Positions 1 through 11,895 are shown, counted from the stretch's first letter. The stretch is 64,000 nucleotides of DNA from Clusia tigrina (GCA_920105625.2 OV050033.1:127781821-127845820), one strand, 5' to 3'. Notes: generated by a model from the sequence alone, not told the origin. Program-made: numbers and translations.

Positions 1-80
1 GTAAAAATTCCAATATTAAGACTCATATATTGCCTCCCCATAATTTGTTGTTTAGAATCCGGCACCAGCTCATTTGATTA

Positions 81-329
81 TCATCTCAACTGACTCAGCA
101 GTAGAATTTGAATCTTCTCATCTCTCCAATATTTTGGCCCTATTACACTGCAACCGGGCGCGTCGTTGAAGCTCAAACTGGTGCCAACAGGCGTCACCAT
201 GCTCCGGTCTTGCAATTGGAACTCGGCTACACGCTCCCAGCCGCAATCAATGCAGGCACGATACTTAACAAGAGCGACGCTAAGCGAAGCTCCAGCGAGC
301 TTATCATAAAAATCGTTATCAATGACCAT
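81..329 (-). CDS. Possible coding exon of an unrecognised minus-strand gene
   Basis: An 82-codon open frame reads leftward from ATG 329-327 to a stop at 83-81. It lies in a patch clearly richer in GC than its surroundings. The peptide starts MVIDNDFYDKLAGASL and contains a balanced mix of residues, including YRACIDCGWERVAEFQ, which looks more coding-like than the opposite-strand frame. I recognise no domain. It could be the terminal exon of a gene lying mostly outside the window, or a chance frame. No clear acceptor precedes the ATG. Confidence 0.25.
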   Translation of the reverse strand: MVIDNDFYDKLAGASLSVALVKYRACIDCGWERVAEFQLQDRSMVTPVGTSLSFNDAPGCSVIGPKYWRDEKIQILLLSQLR

Positions 330-334
330 CGTGT

Positions 335-440
335 TACGTGTGTGTTTGCATGTGTGTATGTAAGAGCATATGTGTGAGTGTTTGTGTGGGGATGTATGCA
401 TGTTGGTGTGTGCGTGTATGTATGTTTGTGTGTGTTTAAG
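335..440. repeat. Degenerate (TG)n-rich tract
   Basis: TGTGTG blocks interrupted by TATG and TTTG. This is a simple sequence with no coding sign. Confidence 0.7.
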
Positions 441-852
441 AGCGTAATTGTGTTTGTAAGCGCTTCAGCCTGCTAAGTACGTTGGCTGGTTAAGCATTTT
501 TCATCAACAACCGCTTATTAATTAATAACAAAAAGCAACAACAACAACGACATTATGCAACAAAAACACCCTAGCGCACCCATACCAACGCCGAGTGAAG
601 TTGCTGTTTATTATAACTTTTTTTGGTGTTTGTTTATTTTTGTTGGTCGTTTTATCGAAATCCCATAAACGAGAACGAAGCTCGCTGGAATTCAGCCAAC
701 TTTGACTTCAGTTCAAATTTAGGCTTTGTCCAAATACCGTGCGTTTTCATTCCTTCCCTGTCCCACAATTTTGTGCTCAACCATATTGCTTTAATCACTT
801 CTCACTGTGTATGTGTGTGTTTTGCAGCTCCAAGACGTCTCACAAAAAGCGT

Positions 853-1239
853 ATGAAAATGGAAAAAACTCCCCGCTATACGCAACGGGAGCGCAACATG
901 GTACTGGGATTCGCCGCCCAGTACAAGGATGTCATCGAAAACAAACGCACCGACGCCGAATCGAACCGCAAGAAGGACGAGGTGTGGCGCAAAATAGCCA
1001 AGGATTTCAATGCGCGCGTATATCATCAGCGCTCCTCGAAGCAGTTGCGTCAGCTGTACAAGAATATGAAATTGCTGCTGAAGAAGGACTTATGCGGAGA
1101 TGGCAAAGGCAATCGTTCGTTTATGGATCTGCTAAATACGTTGTCGCAGCAGGAGTCCGTGGCGCAATACATATCGGAACAAATGTCGCCGAGCTTCAGC
1201 CGTCAACAGAAGTACGACGACGAGTACGATGACTCAAAG
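853..1239 (+). CDS. Myb/SANT-like DNA-binding protein, first coding exon seen
   Basis: Encodes residues 1-129 of a putative transcription regulator. A pyrimidine-rich acceptor ending TTTTGCAG at 828 opens the exon. The first in-frame ATG after it is at 853 (MKMEKTPRYTQRERNM), with a second Met two codons on; an upstream leader exon is therefore expected. The open frame runs further 5' through the intron, but that part reads as non-coding. Residues about 7-80 form a Myb/SANT-like helical domain: RERNMVLGFAAQY, then VWRKIAKDFNAR, then SKQLRQLYKNMKLLLKK, with tryptophan and basic residues placed as in insect regulators of the Myb_DNA-bind_5 type. The exon ends after AAG, before donor GTGAGT at 1240, in phase 0, and joins the exon at 2788 in frame. 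The family assignment rests on pattern only; I cannot name the fly orthologue. Confidence 0.85.
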
Positions 1240-2787
1240 GTGAGTTGAATTTAGTTCAATTGGGTCGGTCGGTTGGGTTTGGTTTGGGTTGGTTTCGTTT
1301 TGTTTCGTATCGTTGGCAAGGGTCTGGGGTTTGGGGTGGCTGGTAACTAAATATACCCGCCGATAACAAGTGGGGTTTTGTCTAGTTTTTGTTTAACCGT
1401 ACAGTTAATAAATGCGTTCAGTTTGTGCTGAGCTTATAGTTCGTTTACTTGCAGTTGTTCAATAGCGGAATATTGATTAATAGCCATGAACTGCGTAAAA
1501 TCGGTAGCGAGCTTTTAGGGGCCTTTATTGGTGGCATGAAAACGCATTATTTGTGGTATTAGTGCGAAATATTTAAGTCCGTTTTGTGGATGGAACCAAA
1601 TGTTAAGTTAGGGAACAACCTTATCTCAGATCTGTTAATGTGGTGGAGTTAGGAAATGTGGTAGAGATGTAAAATGTGGTGGACATGTTAACTGTGAAAT
1701 ATGATCTGTTAATGGTAGAGGTGTGAAATGTATTAGAGATGTGAAATGTTGTGGATGTGAAATATGATGCAAAAAATCGATAACGATAGATATCAATATC
1801 AATATTTCTTCTATCAAGAACATCATTTTTTAAAATCAATATGAAAACTTATCAAATAAATGATAAAAAGGAAATAATCGATTATATTATCACCTTCATA
1901 GTATTCTTTGGATTTGTATAGGCCCGATTAGATTGTAAACCCATACAAATTTCAATAGAGGCAAAATTTAGTGGATTGAGGCGGGAGAATTGCGCTCTAA
2001 TGTGCCTTACATGTAGTTAACTACTTGCTAGACAATTTAGCGAACTTATGTAAAGTGTCAGTTAGAGTTGTGAGTGGGAACACAGCTCAAATCATAACAT
2101 CGGTGGGCGAAGAAATCTATACATTCAAACTCCTTTCTTTGTCAGGCATCTTTCTCAGAAAAAAATAACATTTTACGTAAACTATTATGCCAGGACGAGG
2201 GCTACGATTACGACAACTGTTCTATCAGATCTTTTTCCCAGCTAGTCTACTCTTCCTTCTCCAACTTTCCACTCTCCCCTTCCAAATTTTCCACTGTCCC
2301 CTCTCCAACTTTCCACTCTCCCCTGTCTTACTCTCCACTATCCCCTCTTCAACTTTTCACTCTTCCCTCTCATATTTCCCACTTTCCAATTTTCGTGTCT
2401 TACCTCTTCAACTTCCCACTCTGCAACTTTCCACTCTTCAACTTTCCACTCTCCAACTTTCCACTCTTCCGTCTCCAACTACCCACTTTCCAACTTACCA
2501 CTCTTCCCTCTCCAACTTTCCATTCTCCAACTTCCCACTCTCTCATGTCCTACTTTCCACTCTCCAACTCGCCCCCAACCTAATCCATACGGGTCTCATT
2601 TTATTTTAACAACTTACAAAGAAAAAAGAGAGCAATCACTCCCACAAGTTTCTGGATTGAAGAGATAAAATGTGTCATTATGACGCCACAAGTAACTGAA
2701 GAGAACTTATAAATGGCGTTCTCTGTATTTTAGAATTCTTGTGTATAAAAACTCGCCGAAAACTATATTTATATTTCTGCTTTCCAG
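1240..2787 (+). other. Intron of the Myb/SANT-like gene
   Basis: The donor is AAG|GTGAGT and the acceptor TTTCCAG at 2781-2787; both are good and in phase 0. The intron holds short degenerate repeats of the type ATGTGGTGGAGATG at about 1630-1760 and a pyrimidine-rich minisatellite at 2256-2575. No other gene is seen in it. Confidence 0.85.
2256..2575. repeat. Pyrimidine-rich minisatellite in intron
   Basis: Many imperfect copies of a roughly 15-base unit, CCACTCTCCAACTTT, some expanded with CCCTCT. One strand is almost pure C/T with scattered A. The open frames over it are low-complexity shadows. Confidence 0.8.
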
Positions 2788-3765
2788 ATGCCCTCGACTG
2801 GTTATGATGGCCTCGACACGGATGTAATTGTCATCAAGTCCGAGGACATTAGCGATAATGAGCAATCACAAAATGGCGGCAATCTCGATGACATGGACGA
2901 TGACGACGATGATTGCCTGAGTCCGAAGGATATACCAGAAGTGTGCCTTGAGGAGGAGGATGATGAATTGTTCGCCACTGATTTGCGCAGTCAATCCCAA
3001 CACAGCCAACGACAACACATGCAACTCAGTGCACAACAACAGCAGTCGTCGCACCACCAGCAGCAACAACAACCAGAAATCACAATACAGAATGTTGGCG
3101 GCATACGTGTCGGCAGCATTGGCAGCATGGCCAACCTCAAATCCCTACAAAATGGCAATAATTCTGCGCTTAGCATATCGCATGGCAGCAGCAACAATAA
3201 CAACAATAGTAGTAGTAGTAGTAATAATAACAACAACAATAGCATCATGAATAATCGCCAACTAAGTCCCGAACAAATACAACAGCACTTGCTGCTGAAC
3301 GGACTCGGCTTGAGTGCTGTGCATGTGCCGGACCCGCCGTTGCCCACACTGCAACGCGGCGGCACTCATAGCAACAACTCGAACAACAACAACCACACAA
3401 ACTCGCTGCTCCTCAGCATGAACGGCAGCGGTTACGGCCACAAGAGCTCGTCGCACATGAGCCATAGTGGCAACGGCGGCAGCAGTCATGGCCAACATCA
3501 CCATCACCACCACCACAACAACAGCAACAGCAGCATTGGGGGCGGCGGGCTCAACAACAGCGGCTCCAGCAACAATCGCACCGATTACCTGATGTCGCTG
3601 GCGATTGAGGAGCGCAAGCGCAAGATTGATCTGCTGAATGCCCAAATCGACTATTGGAAGATGCTGACGAAGAAGCTGGACGCAAATGGCGGACACAACC
3701 CGTCACCCGCATGCATGTGCCACTTTCCCGGTAAAGTGAACGGTCTGCAGGCGAACAGCAGCTAG
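2788..3765 (+). CDS. Myb/SANT-like DNA-binding protein, main C-terminal exon
   Basis: Continues the protein from residue 130 to residue 454, ending at TAG 3763-3765. It begins MPSTGYDGLDTDVIVIKSED, which includes the SUMO-consensus tetrapeptide IKSE at about residue 145. An acidic segment follows (DDMDDDDDDCLSP), then long Gln-, Ser/Asn- and His-rich low-complexity spacers typical of fly transcription factors. A helical stretch near the C-terminus, EERKRKIDLLNAQIDYWKM, looks like a coiled coil and is a common dimerisation element in insect Myb/SANT-like proteins. The last residues are NGLQANSS. The frame does not end naturally here: it reopens at once after the TAG and stays open to 3984 (see next entry). 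The product is probably nuclear and sequence-specific, by inference from its domains. Confidence 0.85.
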   Translation: MPSTGYDGLDTDVIVIKSEDISDNEQSQNGGNLDDMDDDDDDCLSPKDIPEVCLEEEDDELFATDLRSQSQHSQRQHMQLSAQQQQSSHHQQQQQPEITIQNVGGIRVGSIGSMANLKSLQNGNNSALSISHGSSNNNNNSSSSSNNNNNNSIMNNRQLSPEQIQQHLLLNGLGLSAVHVPDPPLPTLQRGGTHSNNSNNNNHTNSLLLSMNGSGYGHKSSSHMSHSGNGGSSHGQHHHHHHHNNSNSSIGGGGLNNSGSSNNRTDYLMSLAIEERKRKIDLLNAQIDYWKMLTKKLDANGGHNPSPACMCHFPGKVNGLQANSS

Positions 3766-3984
3766 TCCGATGAAGAGATGGATCTGGTGGACTACGATGA
3801 GGTGGTGCAAGTCGACGATGTGGCCAAGGAGCCGTTTGTGGAGCCGTATGTGGATACGGGCGATGAGGATATGCTGGAGAAACAGGAGGCTGATTATGAA
3901 TATGCTGAATTTGAGGCAATCGCCGAAGCTCTCGCGTTGGAAGCCGCCGCACCGCCGCGCATGTTGCTGCAATTGTGTAAATAA
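3766..3984 (+). CDS. Candidate stop-codon readthrough extension
   Basis: Directly after TAG 3763-3765, and in the same frame, 72 sense codons run to TAA 3982-3984. The peptide starts SDEEMDLVDYDEVVQVDD and continues with EPFVEPYVDTGDEDMLEKQ and EAIAEALALEAAAPP. It is strongly acidic and has GC-rich third positions like the exon before it, unlike the AT-rich sequence after it. The base following the TAG is T. Readthrough would give a protein of about 527 residues with an acidic tail. Alternatives are a recent nonsense mutation, an assembly error at one base, or stop-codon polymorphism. A 35-base intron removing the TAG is too short to be plausible. Confidence 0.6.
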   Translation, partial: SDEEMDLVDYDEVVQVDDVAKEPFVEPYVDTGDEDMLEKQEADYEYAEFEAIAEALALEAAAPPRMLLQLCK

Positions 3985-5295
3985 CAATAATTCTGAGTGC
4001 TAGTTTTGTAAGCTTGATTTAATGCTTTTCCCTATTTCAATTTGTTTAAACATATTATTGCTAGTATTGCTAGTTTCACAATACAAATCGGAATGCGTTT
4101 GTTCTGTGAGTGATGAACTGAATATTTGAAATTTGTACAAAAATCGTGTCGTGCACAAAAATGCCCAATAACAAAAACAAAAACAAAAACAATAATAATA
4201 ACAAACCAAAAAAAAACAACAAATTGCCATACAGAATGTGAAGCGCCTGCATTGCATGTGTAAATTAGTCTACAATTAATAAGTAAATTTATAATTAATA
4301 ATTACAATTAACAATTAACTTTAATATTATACTTTCATCAGAATTTTATGTTCATGTTGAAGTTTTTATGTCTGAACATGTCAGTTTTTTTATGTTCTAT
4401 GTTATTTTGTTAATGTTAGTTTCATTAACAATATTTTTTTTTTATATACCAAGTTTTCATGTCGATTTTTGTTTATATTTATATATATTTTTTTAAATTA
4501 TTAATTTGATTCATATTTTTTTTTACTTACATTTCTTTTATGTCTGAACAAGTTATTTCTGTTAATAGACTATTATTATTTTTTTTCAATTATTAATTTG
4601 TTTAACAATATTTTTGTCTATTTTTAAATTTAAAAATTTTAAAACTTTTCGTTTTGAATTCTAATAATTAGTTTTGTAAAATATTTACAATTATTAGAGA
4701 ATGTACAAATGTGGTTCCTAATCTAGTCCTTATTGTAAGAAAAATAATGTAAATGGCATTTGCTTTGATTTTTTGCGCGGCAACTTCATTTTAAAGTGAA
4801 GAAAGTTTCATGAAAATTATTGTAAATGTTAAAAAAAGAATGCTATATTACCAAAAAAGAAAAGAAACAAAAAAATTATACGTTTTATAGAAACGAAGTA
4901 GGTTGGAGACTCTCCAAAAGCGCCTTCTTAGCGAACATAACCAAAGCCGTCATTTGCCAAAATTTGCTATAATTTTAAGTATATTATTTTATTAGTTTAC
5001 TAATTAGATTTCTATACCATTGTAACATCAACATCAACCCTACTCTGAGGGGTGTTCACATTGCATGTGATTTTTTTTATATGTATTACGCAACACAAAA
5101 TGAACAGCAGAAGGAAGTTCTGGCAAGAATTCATTGAATTTTGAGATCAATTTGAGAAACATTCGAGATCTAGCTATTCTCAACTCTTAATTGAATATAT
5201 TAAGCCGATCTGTAGTGACCTGGCACACACAAACGCAATCATGCAGTAGCAAGAGGGCACATGTATTTGTGTGAAGCTTTTAGCGTATGGTTTTG
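3985..5295. other. 3' UTR, then AT-rich intergenic DNA
   Basis: The likely 3' UTR of the Myb/SANT-like gene starts here, with CAA/AAC-rich runs to about 4260. AT-rich DNA with poly-T and poly-A tracts follows. I could not place a poly(A) site with confidence and see no gene. Confidence 0.6.
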
Positions 5296-5490
5296 TAGTG
5301 CCTGAAGCTGTCACGGTGGTGTGAAGACTGAAGCTTTCATGGTAATTTGGAGACTGAAGATTTCATGTTGATCTAGTGACTGAATCTTTCATAGTGCTGT
5401 TGTGGCTGAACCCTTCACGGTGCTTTGGAGACCTCAGCATTTCTGTGCTGTGGTGCCTGAAGCTTTCACGGTGCTGCAATTGAGTGCATA
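5296..5490. repeat. Degenerate tandem repeat, about 30 bp
   Basis: Repeated variants of GAAGCTTTCACGGTGCTTTG and GGAGACTGAAG, about six copies, each around 30 bases. The reverse-strand frame across it is a shadow. Confidence 0.75.
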
Positions 5491-5811
5491 CGAGCACGAG
5501 AGTTTGAAAGCTTCTCAGTGCTAACCACTTGGCGATCTGAGTTGACACCTTTTAGTTAATTTCTGGAGACACATGAAAATATGTAGCACACTTTTTACAC
5601 AAATTACTCATAAAATCGGTATGAATTTGTAGGAAAACGGCAGCATATTTTCAGGTGTCTCTAAAAAACGTCACATACACTCTTGAGTGTACTCAGTGCA
5701 GAGCTTTGATACAAATGACGGGCACTGATTTATAAAGTAAGGACATTTGTTCCATCTCAGCTCAGCTTGAGGCTTATTTTTGTGCTATATTCAATTATCA
5801 TTTCGCGACAA

Positions 5812-6165
5812 CTGATAACTCAAAAAAAAAACATTTGACAGTTCAACTCATAAATTGAGTAAAAGCATATGAGTGAGTGAACTTATAACTCAAAGTTCAG
5901 TATATGAGTAAAAGAATGAGTGAGGAACTGACCACTCAAAAAAAAAAAATACATTTCAACTCAAATATTGAGTAAAAGAATATGAGTGGAAATCATGAAG
6001 TAGCTTTGATAAACTATATTGATCTATATGAAAAAAAAACATTGAACAATTCCACTCATATATTGACTAAAATAATATGAGTCAGTGAACTGATAACTCA
6101 AAGAAAGAAAACATTTCACAATTTAACTCATATATTGAGTAAAAGAATATGAGTGAATGAAACCC
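5812..6165. repeat. Tandem repeat of about 70-85 bp with internal palindromes
   Basis: Four to five copies of a unit containing TGATAACTCAAA, an A-run, ACATTT, CAACTCATATATTGAGT and AAAAGAATATGAGTGAGTGA. The ACTCATATATTGAGT core is a near-perfect palindrome in each copy, and ATGAGT/ACTCAT words recur nearby to 6400. Confidence 0.75.
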
Positions 6166-6429
6166 TCAGCTTTGACTAATTTGGAGTGTAAATAAAACAT
6201 CAAAATTGATGTATGCCTCAAAATGTGGTCCTTAACTGATGTCCTGAAAATGCGAAAAAGCTTATATGCAGTCATTCACACACTTCAACGCATGTTTCTT
6301 AGAGTAACTGTAAAATTGAAGCTCATTTGAAGTGGTACATTGTAACAACTCAGTGCAAAATGAGTTACTCATATAATTTACTCAAAAAAAATGAGTATTT
6401 ATCCCATCACACTCAAAGCCAAACCTCGA

Positions 6430-9220
6430 AAACCGTCTGAGAGCAGAAGAGATGCTTTAATAAATGTAATAAAAGCATGCAAGAAGCAATAATAGCGTCA
6501 TTTTATAACACTAGCATCTAATATAACGGTGTTACAGGGTTACTTATGAACTAAAGAAAATGACTGTTAACCAGGATATTGGTATTAAAAATGACTGCGT
6601 CCTCTTCTGAATTAGATTCATCTTTAGCATCACTTTCGAAAACTATATTGAAATAAGAAAATTTCAGAAGCATAGTGCTCTCGCTCAAATAGTTGGTCTT
6701 CTCCTATCGACACACATGCATATATGTGCGTGTGTGTGACCTGAGTGAGTACTGTTGATGCTGAAATTATAATCGTGTAAGGAAGCTCATAAACAACTGA
6801 ACATGAAATGAAATATTTTTGTGGCTAAGTAAACTTACGAGTATTACAATTATTATACAAAGAACATTTTACAAATGTGTATTAATTTAAAACATATTTA
6901 TATGAACATTTTATAAACAATACGTTTTGTTTACTATAATTTTTTACGTGTTTTTGTTTACATAATTTGAAAAATTATCTTATACAAATTTTATAAATGT
7001 GTTATTTTAATTGAGAAGAACATAATACAAAAATTATTCATATGAATATTTTATACAAAATATTTTTTGTTTTGTTTATTTTTATTTTTAATGTGATGTG
7101 AATTCAATTATTCAAATTTTATATATTTTTTTTAAATTAAATTGTTTTTCAATTAAGAATTTTTTATTTTTTTTCATTTACAGAATTTTTTATAAATGTG
7201 TTATTTAATTTAGAACAACATTATACAAAAATTATACCTATTATTTTATGTCATCAAATTTTTTTTTAGTTTTCTGAAATATTTTATGTCGATGTACATA
7301 ATTAAACAATATTTGTTTTTTCAAAATGTATGTATTTTTAATTTTAATTTTTTTGGTTTTCTGAAATATATTTTATTTGATGTGAATTAAAAATATTTCA
7401 ATTTCAAAATATTTGAATTTTTTTAATTTTTTTGTTTTGTTTTTTGAAAAATATTTTATGTCATGTGAATAAAAAATATTTGTTTTTTGAAATTTTTCTT
7501 CTCTATTTTTATTTATATTTTGAAGTTTTATTTTTAATTTTTTAAAACTTATAAAATATTTATATGAAAAATGGGTTTTCTTATTTTGTTCATTTGTTAT
7601 TCTATTTTAATATATATTTTAAAAATATATTAAAAATCTTTTATACAAAATTATATAATTTTAAAAAAAATTATAAGTATGAAAGAAATTTTTTGGTTTG
7701 TGTTTTTATATTTATTGTTTATTTTTGCCCCATTTTATTTTGTATTACCTTTCAAATGAGTTTTCTCTATTATTATTATTTTTTTAAATACATATAATAA
7801 ATAATTTTTTAAAATTTATATTCATATAAATTAGTAATGTAAATTAATAGTAAAATTGCACTTAATTAGCTCATAATTGATGAAATAAATAATTTAAATT
7901 TTTAAATAATATTTTACAAGTGTATAGTGTGCAATTCTAGTCACACAACTAAAGCTGTAAGTAAATTCTATACTCAAAATAAATATATAAAAATATTAAT
8001 TGTTTTATGTACACTGAAATAATAAAAATAAAAATCAAATATTAATAACATTTGAAATTCCTTTTATAATCAACATAACTATATTACACGATATTGGCGC
8101 CTACTACGAAAGACCTTTGGGGCAAATATGGATGGATTCGCTATATGAAATTTCAAGATATAGTTTTCGAAAAAAAGAAAGAAGAAAGAGATTTTTCAAG
8201 ATATAGTTTATCAAAAGATGAATTACAAAAATAGTGGAGCAAGTAGCAGCATCGTTACGGGTACTAGGCAAAAGTCAGGGTTGTTTACCTCCTTTGCTAT
8301 CTAGTCGCGTCATCTCTGTATTCCAGCATATTGGTGCTTTTAATTTGTTTTCCTATGATTTTCCATGATAAAAAAATTATTGTGTGTTCACTTATATGAA
8401 AATTTTTATTTACACCTATCTGGTTCTTTCTTGATCTATTTTACATTATTTGAGTAAATCAGTAGTTAAAGTAAATTTTATGAGGGTTTTGCTCAATGAA
8501 TTTATTGACAAACAAGTGCACACTGTAAATGTGCAAATGTGGTTATTCCACCGTAATAATTGTCAGAAGGCGAATTACTGAAAACATTTTGCCAGACCTT
8601 ATTGCTATTTCATTTCATATTTATATTACACTACGATTAAAATTACAATCTTGCAAAATGAGCGCGAGCAACATCGGCCATCAACTAGTTTAAATATATT
8701 TGCTTTTACTGGTTCAAAGCATCTTATTTACTTGTTTTCTGAATATTCAATTGATGTTTGTGCAGTTAAATGTTACGCTTTTACCGCTACACAATATTCA
8801 AGTGACAATGCCAGAGTGGTATGTACTGCATTATCGACTGTAAATAAGACAGTTCAATATCCTACTGAATTTCCCTCAATTTGGGGGTATTTTTAAAATT
8901 ATTTTTAATTCAGTAATTTCTTTGTCAAAATAGCAACTCAGATTTTTTTATTATTGTTGCATACATAACTTTTTATCTGTTGAACTTATTACATATTTAA
9001 TTTATTATAATATATTATTCCTCATAATTTTGTTATAATTAAAATTCATACATTTGCCTACTATATTCTCTCTTTTTTTGGTAACAATTTTGAACAAGAT
9101 TCTAACAGGAAATGTCAAAAATTTTCCTATTACCTTCAAATGTGCAAGAGTAAGTACACACTATAAGGCAAGATTGCTTTACTTCTTTTTTCATTTCGTT
9201 TCTTCTTGGATATCCCTCTG
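6430..9220. other. AT-rich intergenic DNA, no gene seen
   Basis: Long AT-rich stretches, especially 6830-8050, with runs of T and TTTAT/ATTTT words. The short open frames here are compositional. I see no coding or RNA-gene signal. Confidence 0.6.
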
Positions 9221-9224
9221 ATAT

Positions 9225-10610
9225 TCAATTTCATTCATTCATTTCCGATAAAGAGCGCGACCGAAAAAGAAAAGTGCGGAAGATTTTCCAATTGTGTTTT
9301 AAACGTAAAACTCCGGTGTCTTCCAATACGGAAAATTTTAGGAAAATGAGTGTTAAAATTCTCTAAAAATTTTATATAAATACTGCAAATGTCCAAACAA
9401 GTGAATTTGTATATTGTGGGAAGATAGTAGAAGTGCAAAAGTTTTGCAGTGGCACAGACTGGTCGTCTTGTGAATGTGTGCGTGTGAAGTGCTACCGAAA
9501 CGTAGCCCGATAAAATTCTGTTTTTTATGCAAAATAAATTTCGCTTTCAAAGAACAGAGCTGAGAAAATCGTTTCAGCGTGGTGAGTTGTAAATACAAAT
9601 TTGTTATTTTCTGGAGTTTTCCGCTAGTGTATTTGTGATAATTTGGATTTCTTTTAATTGGTCGTGCCCCGTTTTCCGGTCGGTCGTTCTTTTTAATGAC
9701 CCTCTCTCGTAAGTGCGTAATTTTATTTAACAGACGAGGAGGCACCCCATGAAACAAATCTTCGTTGGCAATTGTTTATCTTTTATATACCATTGTAAAT
9801 ACATAAGTTCCACCGCATCTTTGAATTGTAAAAATTCCCTCAATCCCTTGGCCATTCTTGTATATGCGGCTTTATTACATCCTGACACCGCCCCTGTCTG
9901 GATTTGCTTTGTCTACGTTTGTTGTCTGTCCATTCATTTTTTCGTGCATTTTTTGACCGTCTGTGCCCATATGTGTGTTCTTTCTTCATACATTCGTGTT
10001 GTTGCACTGACCACTGTTGAGCATGTTCACGTAGCGGCACTCGCCCGCCTCCGCTTTTTCGATTTATAATTTTCCTGCATTATTATTTAAGTATTATCTT
10101 CCTTTTCACCTGCATTTCATTTTGAGTGTGCATATTTATGTTTTATTATTTACCTTATTCCCTACTTTTGTTTATGTTTAAATTTTGTTTTGCTTCAAAC
10201 ATTTTCATTTTTTGTTATTGACGCTTTTTTCACTTATTCTCTTTCGCAGTCTTTAACCTTTTATACGCATTTATATTGTCCTGTCCTGCATGCCTCTCGT
10301 CATTATCAACGTATGCTCGCTCATAGTACGCTCTAATCATCCACATACATTCATATTAATGCAATTCTCTGCTGCCACCACGTCATTATTGTCATAATTA
10401 TCATCGACATTGTTTGTGGTCAGTGGAAAGAGCGAAAATAGCACACCCACCCACCCCGTGTGGCAAAGAGCTATATGCGTTGCCCGCTTTTTGGGTGCGA
10501 TTTTGAATTCATACATTGCAAAAAAAAAAAAATATATATAAACAAAAAGTTGAAAAGAAAATACAATTGTTACTTGCGTTTTATAATCGGTTTTTAACCT
10601 AACCATAATA
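9225..10610 (+). promoter_or_regulatory. Probable upstream promoter and leader region of vap
   Basis: The region before the first vap coding exon is less AT-biased than the desert to its left. It contains donor-like sites (GTGGTGAGTTG near 9582 and CGTAAGTGCG near 9709) and a good acceptor-like TTCTCTTTCGCAG ending at 10249. Together these suggest non-coding leader exons, the last from about 10250. The sequence just before ATG 10611 (CCATAATA) has no acceptor. No transcription start can be fixed from sequence alone. Confidence 0.3.
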
Positions 10611-10821
10611 ATGGCAGATTTAATGCGATTGGGAAATGTGGATGTCGTACTACAAAAGGATAAACTCGGTTCACCAAATGGCGGCTCTGATGATGGAAAT
10701 TTAGCTGCTTTGGGTGGTATTAGCAGTCTTGGCGCCATGATGGCTGTTGGGGGACTTGACTTGAGCGATTTGGCTCAGGAACTGGATCAGGATGAATTCG
10801 ATGGACCGAATATATTGAATG
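10611..10821 (+). CDS. vap: vap (p120 RasGAP), first coding exon, upstream isoform
   Basis: Encodes 70 residues starting MADLMRLGNVDVVLQ, a Gly/Ala/Leu-rich middle (LAALGGISSLGAMMAVGG), and an acidic end (ELDQDEFDGPNILN). The exon stops after the first base of a codon, before donor GTAAAT at 10822, exactly the phase required by the SH2 exon at 28358 or 28379. In known p120 RasGAPs a Gly/Ala-rich N-terminus and an acidic LDGP-containing segment also come just before the first SH2 domain, which supports the assignment. The link crosses a 17.5-kb intron, so a small exon in between cannot be excluded. Confidence 0.7.
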
Positions 10822-11104
10822 GTAAATATATATTTTATAATGCTTTTATTCTAAACAGTTTTAAATATAATGACATATGTTCTAAAGGCGGTAAATGTCC
10901 TTTATATAGAAGTGTGATATGACCAAGATAAAAAATTACCAGTTTCTAGTACTCCAAAAAATTAATTATACCAGAAATAGGCGCCTTAGGTATCCGTATT
11001 TAAATTGAAGTTTGTCGAACTTTTATAGGCATAATGGGGTTTCGGTTGCTACACCAGATATAGTCGACAATGTTCTCAACGTAGTGGTGTTCGCCGGATT
11101 TTCT

Positions 11105-11690
11105 ATTGATTGGTTATACATATCAGTGGTTAGACCGATATTGATGTACGGAATACTAGTATGGTGACGAGCACTTAATGAAAGATATGTTGTGAAAAAC
11201 TTATATCGTATTCAGAGAGCAGCTAGTTTATGTATAAGCGGAGCTTTCAAAACGACTCCCACTGCAGCATTGAACATTATGTTAGACCTTTTGCCAATTA
11301 ATTTGCATGGAAAGCAACTTGAAGTCAAATCAGCTCTTATACTCAGGGAACCCTCCCTTTTAACACAAGTAGCAGAAGTCGTACGACCACAGTACAACAA
11401 TTTCCTATTCCACGATTCTGCAGATTACTGTATTCTATTAGAGCGGAATTCAAGCAAATCCTTTACCACCATACTCCTATCAAAGGAGGATTAGGATAAT
11501 GGAATCATGATCAATAAGAACGAAATTAGCATTTACACTGACGGTTCTAATCTTAAAGATCGGGTGGGTGGAAGTGTATATTCTGAAAAGCTGGGTGTCA
11601 ATTTATCCTTCCGCTTGCCTGATCATTGTAGTCTGTTCCAAACAGAAGTAATGGCAATAAGAGAGGGTATGCTGCATATAAAGAATAGTC
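11105..11690 (+). mobile_element. Non-LTR retrotransposon fragment, RT end and RNase H start
   Basis: The conceptual translation has the thumb/connection signature of RNase H-bearing non-LTR elements: VVRPILMYGILVWW, then RIQRAASLCISGAFKTTPTA, then LDLLPINLHGK. The start of an RNase H domain follows in another frame ([28 protein letters not shown]). Stops and frameshifts make it dead. The copy is cut at about 11,690 by a (TA)n/(CA)n block and resumes near 12,357. It belongs to the same broad family as the copy at 20.55 kb. Confidence 0.75.
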
Positions 11691-11693
11691 CTT

Positions 11694-11895
<202 letters not shown>

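Noticed and set aside
2187..2609. 140-codon Leu/Ser/Pro-rich frame
   Set aside because: Produced by the pyrimidine-rich minisatellite in the intron.
2991..3696. Long minus-strand and +2-frame ORFs across the Myb/SANT-like exon
   Set aside because: They are shadows of CAG/AAC/CAC-rich coding repeats (poly-Leu, poly-Val, poly-Cys) with no independent signals.
3731..3765. A 35-base intron (CCG|GTAAAG to GCTAG) that would remove the TAG of the Myb/SANT-like gene
   Set aside because: Far below the minimum intron size in flies, and removing 35 bases would shift the frame of the coding-like extension.
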